Assembly: GCF_011759365.1 (NCBI RefSeq)
Contig: NZ_JAARLZ010000011.1
Coordinates: 1 to 64,000, forward strand
Direction: 5' to 3'
Length of the DNA stretch: 64,000 nucleotides
Source: Luteibacter anthropi
GTDB taxonomy: Bacteria > Pseudomonadota > Gammaproteobacteria > Xanthomonadales > Rhodanobacteraceae
Shown here: positions 58,951-64,000 of the stretch, piece by piece
Position numbering within the stretch: position 1 is the stretch's first letter
How the letters are laid out: every line of letters starts with the position of its first letter
Translations under genes and position numbers: made by a program
The notes under the pieces: model-generated
Databases searched by the model: none
The model's input: only the letters and a program-made list of their open reading frames with translations
What the model was told of the DNA's origin: nothing

Positions 58951-59412
58951 CCCCTCTTCATCCACTCCACGACCCGTCGCTCCTGCGAAAGCAGGAGCCC
59001 AGCGCGGTGCGTGTGGGCAGGGCGAAGAGCCGGATCGACGCTCTCGCGACAACCGGTTACCGAGGCGCTGGATTCCTGCGTTCGCAGGAATGACGGGTAG
59101 GTGATCCCTCTTCACCACCCCACGACCCGTCGCTCCTGCGAAAGCAGGAGCCCAGCGCGGTGAGTGCGGCCAGGGCGAAGAGCCGGATCGACGCTCTCGC
59201 GACAACCGACCACCGAGGCGCTGGATTCCTGCGTTCGCAGGAATGACGGGTAGGTGATCCCTCTTCATCCACCCCACGATCCGTCGCTCCTGCGAAAGCA
59301 GGAGCCCAGCGCGGTGAGTGGGGGCAGAGCGAAGAGCCGAATCGACGCTCTCGCGCCAACCGGTTACCGAGGCGCTGGATTCCTGCGTTCGCAGGAATGA
59401 CGGGGTAGGTGG
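58951..59412. repeat. Three tandem copies of a 153-155 bp repeat
   Basis: Copies are aligned at the GA(C/T)CCGTCGCTCCTGCG block, at 58971, 59124 and 59279. Each copy holds two hairpins: GCTCCTGC-GAAA-GCAGGAGC and ATTCCTGC-GTTC-GCAGGAAT. The second (followed by GACGG) is a widely dispersed proteobacterial repeat. Together with 58800-58950, where I see nothing, it fills the 618 bases between the SLC13 and poxB genes. Confidence 0.93.
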
Positions 59413-59417
59413 GTTTC

Positions 59418-61151
59418 TTAGCGGCTCAGGTTGCTCAGGGCCAGGTCCACGATGGAATCGCCGCGGCCGCTCATTACGGCCTTCAAGGCATACAGGCTGA
59501 AGCCCTTCACCTGGCCTGCGGTGATCTTCGGTGGCATCGACAGCTCCATGCGGTTACTCACTACATCGAGTAGTGCAGGCCCCTCATGAGCCAGGATCTC
59601 CGCAATGGCCGAAGGCAGCTCGGAAGCCTGGGTCACCCGTCGCCCATGAATCCCCATCGCATTGGCCATGGCCGCGAAATCCGGATTCTTCAACTCGACA
59701 CCGGTCTCGATCAGCCCCGCCGTCTTCATCTCCATCTCCACGAACCCCAGCGTGCCATTGTTGAGCACGATCACCTTCACCGGCAGCTTCTCCTGCGCCA
59801 GCGTGATGAAGTCACCCATCAACATCGTGAAGCCGCCATCGCCCGAGAGCGACACCACCTGCCGCTCCGGAAACGCCGCCTGGGCACCCAGCGCCTGCGG
59901 CAAGGCATTGGCCATCGACCCATGCACGAAGGACCCCAGCAAGCGCCGCTTGCCATTCATCGCCAGATAGCGCGCCGCCCACACGGTAGGCGTGCCCACA
60001 TCGCAGGTGAAGATCGCATCGTCCTCGGCCAGCTCGCTCACCAGCCGCGTCACCTGCTGCGGATGGATCAGCTCATGCCCCGGCTCGATGCGAGCCAGTT
60101 CGTCCAGATCTGCACGCGCGCGCTGGTAGTGGGCAAGGCAGCGATCCAGATGACCACTGACCCGCTTGGGCTCGATCCGCGGCAACAACGCTCGCAAGGT
60201 CTCGCCCACATCGCCCACCACACCCAGATCCACCCGGCAGCGCCGGCCGATGTTTTCCGGCCGGATATCCACCTGCGCGATGCGCGCATCCTCCGGATAG
60301 AACTGCCGATACGGAAAATCCGTGCCCAGCATCAGCAAGGTGTCGCAGTCTTCCATCGCGTAGTAGCCCGAGCTGAAGCCGATCAGCCCCGTCATGCCCA
60401 CGTCGAACGGGTTGTCGTACTCCACGAATTCCTTGCCGCCCAGCGCATGCACGATGGGCGACTTCAGCGCATCGGCCAGCGCGATCAGGTCCGCATGCGC
60501 ACCTGCCGTGCCACGACCGCAGAGCAGGGTGACGCGCTTGCCCGCATTGAGCAGGGCCGCCAGGGCATCCAGCTCGCGTTCGGCCGGCACCACCTTGGGC
60601 GACGGCGGCAGCAGACCTGCGGCCGGCGTGACGCTCTTCACCGGCGAGCGCCGTGTAGCCACATCGCCCGGAATCACCACCACGGCCACGCCGCGCTGCC
60701 CCACCGCCGCGCGAATAGCGGCTTCGAACACCTGTGGCATCTGCGAGGCGTCGGACACCATCTCGCAATACACGCTGCACTCGCGGAACAGCTCCGTGGG
60801 ATGCGTTTCCTGGAAATAACCGCTGCCGATCTCCGCACTGGGAATATGCGCGGCAATGGCGAGCACGGGCGCGCGCGACCGATGGCAGTCGAACAGGCCG
60901 TTGATGAGATGCAGGTTGCCGGGGCCGCAGCTGCCCGCGCACACGGCGAGCTGGCCGGTGAGCTGCGCCTCACCGCCAGCGGCGAAGGCCGCGGCTTCCT
61001 CATGGCGTACATGGACCCAGTCGATATGCTGGCGCTGGCGCAGCGACTCGGTGATGGCGTTGAGGCTGTCGCCAACCACGCCGTAGATACGGCGGACGCC
61101 GGCCTCTTCGAGGGTTTCGGCGATCAGGTCGGCCAGGGTGGAAATGGACAT
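59418..61151 (-). CDS. poxB: Pyruvate dehydrogenase (quinone)/pyruvate oxidase
   Basis: PoxB oxidises pyruvate to acetate and CO2 and passes electrons to membrane quinone, using ThDP and FAD. The 577-residue protein is very close to E. coli PoxB along its length: the [18 protein letters not shown] stretch, [21 protein letters not shown] segment (here [17 protein letters not shown]), [20 protein letters not shown], the [20 protein letters not shown] segment and the ThDP motif [12 protein letters not shown]...NN. It ends in the amphipathic membrane-binding tail ([20 protein letters not shown]). Single gene. Confidence 0.96.
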   Translation of the reverse strand: MSISTLADLIAETLEEAGVRRIYGVVGDSLNAITESLRQRQHIDWVHVRHEEAAAFAAGGEAQLTGQLAVCAGSCGPGNLHLINGLFDCHRSRAPVLAIAAHIPSAEIGSGYFQETHPTELFRECSVYCEMVSDASQMPQVFEAAIRAAVGQRGVAVVVIPGDVATRRSPVKSVTPAAGLLPPSPKVVPAERELDALAALLNAGKRVTLLCGRGTAGAHADLIALADALKSPIVHALGGKEFVEYDNPFDVGMTGLIGFSSGYYAMEDCDTLLMLGTDFPYRQFYPEDARIAQVDIRPENIGRRCRVDLGVVGDVGETLRALLPRIEPKRVSGHLDRCLAHYQRARADLDELARIEPGHELIHPQQVTRLVSELAEDDAIFTCDVGTPTVWAARYLAMNGKRRLLGSFVHGSMANALPQALGAQAAFPERQVVSLSGDGGFTMLMGDFITLAQEKLPVKVIVLNNGTLGFVEMEMKTAGLIETGVELKNPDFAAMANAMGIHGRRVTQASELPSAIAEILAHEGPALLDVVSNRMELSMPPKITAGQVKGFSLYALKAVMSGRGDSIVDLALSNLSR

Positions 61152-61199
61152 CGGCGGGGACTCCGTAGGCACGAAGCCCCCTTTATGCCGGTATCGCGG

Positions 61200-61913
61200 T
61201 CAAGGGGCCGTCGTCGCCCCGTGCCATTCGTAGAGAAAATCCCACACGCCATGGCCCAGGCGCATGCCACGGCGCTCGAAGTGCGTCTCGATGCGCCACA
61301 CCGGCCGCTCGGCCGACTGGCCCGGGCCCACGCGGTTGCGCCAGCCTTCGGCGGCTTCCATCACCTCGCGCATGTGCTCAGCGTAGGGCTCCCAGTCGGT
61401 AGCCAGATGCAGCAGGCCACCCGGCGCCATCCGCGAGGCAAGCAGGGCCACGAAGGCCGGCTGCACGAGACGACGCTTGTTGTGACGCTTCTTGTGCCAC
61501 GGGTCGGGAAACCAGATGCGCGCCTCGGACAGGCTGCCCGGGGCGATCTCGTTCTCCAGCACTTCCACGGCATCGTGCTTGTAGATGCGCACGTTGCTCG
61601 CATCACGCTCGGCCAGCCCGTTCATCAGGCGACCGACACCCGGACCGTGCACTTCCACGCCGATGTAATCGCGGTCGAGGTCATGCTCGGAGGCCCAGGC
61701 CAGCGCCTCGCCATTACCAAAGCCGATTTCCAGCACGCGCGGCGCCTGACGACCGAAGGTGGCGTCGAGGTCGCGTGCGTTGCCCGTGTAATCGAGCCCG
61801 AAACGCGCCCAATGGTCGTCGAACGCGCGCTGCTGCGCGGGCGTCATGCGGCCTTCGCGCAGCACGAAGCTGCGGATGCGGCGCTGGAACGGCTGGTCTT
61901 CGTCGTGCGTCAT
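61200..61913 (-). CDS. trmB: tRNA (guanine-N7-)-methyltransferase
   Basis: Methylates G46 of tRNA. From the ATG at 61913, two bases after the thiG stop, it has 237 residues. SAM site [12 protein letters not shown] and the signature [20 protein letters not shown] are intact, and the [11 protein letters not shown] segment is present. A TTG six bases upstream is an alternative start overlapping thiG. Last gene of thiS-thiG-trmB, a common order in gammaproteobacteria. Confidence 0.96.
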   Translation of the reverse strand: MTHDEDQPFQRRIRSFVLREGRMTPAQQRAFDDHWARFGLDYTGNARDLDATFGRQAPRVLEIGFGNGEALAWASEHDLDRDYIGVEVHGPGVGRLMNGLAERDASNVRIYKHDAVEVLENEIAPGSLSEARIWFPDPWHKKRHNKRRLVQPAFVALLASRMAPGGLLHLATDWEPYAEHMREVMEAAEGWRNRVGPGQSAERPVWRIETHFERRGMRLGHGVWDFLYEWHGATTAP

Positions 61914-61915
61914 GT

Positions 61916-62716
61916 TCAACCGACCAGCCCGTCCACGGGGCTCGACGCCGAGGCAAAGCGCTTGCGCGGAATGCGACCGGCGCGGAACGCCGCGCGGCCC
62001 GCTTCCACGGCCAGCTTCATCGCATGGGCCATCAGCACGGGATCCTTCGCGCCAGCGATGGCGGTGTTCATCAGCACGCCGTCGCAGCCCAGCTCCATGG
62101 CGATGGCCGCATCGGAAGCCGTGCCCACGCCCGCATCGACGATGACCGGCACCTTGGCGTTCTCGACGATCTCAAGCAGGTTGTAGCGGTTCTGGATGCC
62201 CAGGCCCGAGCCGATGGGCGCGGCCAGCGGCATGATCGCGGCGCAGCCGATCTCTTCCAGGCGACGAGCCAGGATCGGGTCGTCGGAGGTGTAGACCATG
62301 ACGTCGAAGCCATCGGCCACCAGCTTCTCGGCGGCGGTGAGGGTTTGCACCACGTCGGGATAGAGCGTGCGCTCGTCGCCCAGCACTTCCAGCTTCACCA
62401 GGTTGTGGCCGTCGAGCAGCTCACGGGCGAGGCGGCAGGTGCGCACGGCGTCGTCGGCGGTGTAGCAGCCGGCGGTGTTCGGCAGCAGCGTGAAGTGGCT
62501 GGGCGGCAGGGCGTCGAGCAGGTTCGGCTGGCTGGCGTCCTGGCCGACGTTCACGCGGCGAATGGCCAGGGTGACGATCTGCGCGCCAGCGGCATCCGTG
62601 GCGCGACGGGTCTCGTCGAAATCCTTGTACTTGCCGGTGCCGGTAAGCAGGCGGGAATGGAAGGTGCGGCCGGCGACCGTCAGCAGGTCGTCACCAGCGG
62701 GGGAGAAGTGGTTCAT
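61916..62716 (-). CDS. thiG: Thiazole synthase
   Basis: Builds the thiazole phosphate of thiamine from deoxyxylulose phosphate, dehydroglycine and ThiS thiocarboxylate. 266 residues, TIM barrel. Motifs: [30 protein letters not shown], the Schiff-base Lys in LVKLEVLGD, and GSGLGIQN and [19 protein letters not shown]. Thirty-three bases downstream of thiS. Confidence 0.97.
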   Translation of the reverse strand: MNHFSPAGDDLLTVAGRTFHSRLLTGTGKYKDFDETRRATDAAGAQIVTLAIRRVNVGQDASQPNLLDALPPSHFTLLPNTAGCYTADDAVRTCRLARELLDGHNLVKLEVLGDERTLYPDVVQTLTAAEKLVADGFDVMVYTSDDPILARRLEEIGCAAIMPLAAPIGSGLGIQNRYNLLEIVENAKVPVIVDAGVGTASDAAIAMELGCDGVLMNTAIAGAKDPVLMAHAMKLAVEAGRAAFRAGRIPRKRFASASSPVDGLVG

Positions 62717-62749
62717 GCGGGGATCTTCCGTCGGGGGAGAGCGGAGGCG

Positions 62750-62950
62750 TCAGCCGCCGCCGATGGCGTGGACGATTTCCACCTTGTCGCCATCGGCGAG
62801 CAGGTGTGTCGCGTGCTCGCTACGGGGCACGATGTCGAGATTCACCTCCACCGCGACCCGCTTGCCGGCATAGCCGGCCGATTCGAGCAGGGACGTCACG
62901 GAGGTACCGGGCGCGCACTCGCGCGCTTCGCCGTTAAGGGTGATGTGCAT
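62750..62950 (-). CDS. thiS: Sulfur carrier protein ThiS
   Basis: A 66-residue beta-grasp sulfur carrier ending in the required Gly-Gly (VEIVHAIGGG here has one extra Gly). It starts MHITLNGEARECAPGTSVTS. First gene of thiS-thiG-trmB; the 42-base gap upstream is too short for a TPP riboswitch. Confidence 0.95.
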   Translation of the reverse strand: MHITLNGEARECAPGTSVTSLLESAGYAGKRVAVEVNLDIVPRSEHATHLLADGDKVEIVHAIGGG

Positions 62951-62992
62951 CCGCCGATTGTAGCGGAGCCGCCCGTCAGCCGGGGCCGACCG

Positions 62993-63664
62993 TCAGTGGC
63001 TGTAACCCCGCCAGCCCGCCTGACGCAGGGGGATGCCGGTACCGGGCTGGGGGCCCGTGCCGACGCCGGTGCCCGGCTGGGGACCGCGCTGGTTGGTGAC
63101 GCCCGTGCCGGGCTGCGGAGGCGGCTGGTTCCAGCCGTTGCCTCCGTCGTTGCCGTTCCAGCGGCCGTGGTGACCTGTGTCGGGCGGCGGCTGCGGCGCC
63201 AGTTTCACTCCGGCGCCCGACGCGCCACCGGCACCGCCGCTACTGCCGGCGGCCAGCGAGGTCGAATTGCCACGCGGCGGCGGCCGGTCGTGCCCGTCGC
63301 CGGGATAACCGTGATCGTGCCGGTTGCGATCGCCATCGCGACCCCGGCGGTCGCGGTCGTCGTTCCAGCCGTAGCCCGGTGGATAGGCGCCACCGTAGGC
63401 ATAGCCACCGTCGTTGTAGCCATCGTTGCGCGGGTCGGGAGCGGGCTGGGGCTGCGGGACGGGCGTGCCGGCGTAGAAGTGCGGCACCGCGGGCAGGGTA
63501 CTCACCGTCTCCCGTCGTTCCGGCACGGCCGAAGGGCCGGAGATATAGCTGACGCCCGGCTTGGGCATGTCGGCCGTGGAGACGGTACGCGACTGGGCGG
63601 CGGCCGGGCCACACACGCCCAGCACCAACCCCGCGACGATGGAAAGCGACAGCACCCGATGCAT
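62993..63664 (-). CDS. Secreted Pro/Gly-rich protein with PQPGTG repeats
   Basis: A 223-residue protein with a signal peptide (MHRVLSLSIVAGLVLGVCGP..., cut near AAA-QSR). After about 60 ordinary residues it becomes disordered: Asp/Arg/Gly-rich (RDRRGRDGDRNRHDHG) and then Asn/Gly/Pro-rich with PQPGTG units near the end. No known domain. Probably periplasmic or surface-associated; role unknown. Confidence 0.65.
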   Translation of the reverse strand: MHRVLSLSIVAGLVLGVCGPAAAQSRTVSTADMPKPGVSYISGPSAVPERRETVSTLPAVPHFYAGTPVPQPQPAPDPRNDGYNDGGYAYGGAYPPGYGWNDDRDRRGRDGDRNRHDHGYPGDGHDRPPPRGNSTSLAAGSSGGAGGASGAGVKLAPQPPPDTGHHGRWNGNDGGNGWNQPPPQPGTGVTNQRGPQPGTGVGTGPQPGTGIPLRQAGWRGYSH

Positions 63665-63798
63665 GACCGGACCTCGTAAGGATTCCCTGGGGCGATTATG
63701 CGCCGGCGTCGGGCGGGTGGCGTGAGCGGGGGCTCACAGGTTCAGGCGGCTGCCACCTTTCGCTGGTTGGCGGTGTCGTATTAACATCCGGGTTCGAT

Positions 63799-63872
63799 GC
63801 GGGTGTAGCTCAATGGTAGAGCTGTAGCTTCCCAAGCTACTGACGAGGGTTCGATTCCCTTCACCCGCTCCA
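63799..63872 (+). tRNA. tRNA-Gly, anticodon CCC
   Basis: A complete 74-nt cloverleaf with encoded CCA: acceptor GCGGGTG/CACCCGC, D arm GCTCAATGGTAGAGC, anticodon arm GTAGC-TTCCCAA-GCTAC with CCC at the anticodon, and T arm GAGGG-TTCGATT-CCCTT. Reads GGG codons. A TATTAA box at 63779-63784 may be its -10. Confidence 0.96.
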
Positions 63873-64000
63873 GTTTTCCTCTTCTGTTCTAATTAAGTGG
63901 TTAGGGCAAAACGAGGAGCTGGGGCATGAGCGAAGCGCGAGGCTAGCTCAAATTCTGGATCGGACATGGCGCTCCGAAATTGCATTGAGCCACGACTGGT
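63873..64000 (+). other. Sequence after the tRNA, no gene seen
   Basis: The 128 bases after the tRNA are noticeably less GC-rich (CTTCTGTTCTAATTAAGTGG) than the rest of the window and hold no open frame of note or clear terminator. The 3' end of a tRNA gene is a usual target for integrases, so a foreign element might begin here; the window ends too soon to tell. Confidence 0.4.

Noticed and set aside
58951..59412. Possible coding repeats (open frames of about 100 residues in the tandem units)
   Set aside because: The peptides repeat with the DNA unit and arise from hairpin repeats; no ribosome site or known protein.
62951..62992. TPP riboswitch before thiS
   Set aside because: Only 42 bases separate thiS from the upstream gene and no THI-box sequence is visible.
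61775..63679. 634-residue open frame on the plus strand across trmB, thiG and thiS
   Set aside because: Runs antisense through three recognised genes and changes composition at their borders.

Overview
The window is about 64 kb of GC-rich chromosome from a gammaproteobacterium. Gene content and protein sequences point to the order Lysobacterales (Xanthomonadales), most likely Rhodanobacteraceae of the Luteibacter/Dyella kind. This rests on the fis-purH and cutA-dsbD-groESL neighbourhoods, the mrcA/pilMNOPQ divergent pair, and the many 'TGTAGGAGCGCGCC...' palindromic repeats between genes. The placement comes from recognition, not from a search. Almost everything is ordinary chromosomal coding sequence, and most genes overlap or sit a few bases apart in operons.

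Layout. 1-118: tail of an IS3-type insertion sequence, ending against a half copy of the palindromic repeat. 149-3112 (minus): purH, fis and a zinc-ribbon membrane protein, divergent from prmA. 4221-6568 (minus): aroQ-accB-accC (shikimate step and acetyl-CoA carboxylase). 6854-10587 (minus): cutA, an enlarged dsbD, a TlpA-type thioredoxin and a DUF1415 protein. 10627-12878: groES-groEL behind a sigma-32-like promoter and a CIRCE operator. 12880-17709: accessory stretch with a hairpin-rich non-coding block, a secreted halovibrin-like protein, an unclassified secreted protein and an LtaS-type phosphoglycerol transferase. 17886-23924: glnE, nucleoside hydrolase, type B L31 and citrate synthase.

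24033-32691: class A penicillin-binding protein (mrcA) and an unknown gene, divergent from the type IV pilus operon pilMNOPQ. 32816-39799: an overlapping six-gene MoxR/von Willebrand (Bat-type) operon. 39787-45222: macrodomain hydrolase, a MarR regulator and an RND efflux pair. 45489-52899: M28 peptidase, MscL, FAH-family hydrolase and an ABC export operon (adaptor, ATPase, two permeases). 52906-56523: small lipoprotein, orphan HigA-like regulator, YedA-type exporter, Ada-like repair protein, small membrane protein and a Rieske protein. 56544-59412: two tandem repeat arrays around an SLC13-type transporter. 59418-62950 (minus): PoxB, TrmB, ThiG and ThiS. The window closes with a proline/glycine-rich secreted protein and tRNA-Gly(CCC).

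The less ordinary items are the tandem array of palindromic repeats (about 87 bp period), the 153-155 bp tandem repeat, DsbD with a duplicated N-terminal thiol domain, the halovibrin-like gene with lower GC than its neighbours, the hairpin block with a minus-strand terminator, and a VWA protein that has lost its metal-site aspartate. I found no CRISPR array, no prophage and no clearly new multi-gene system.
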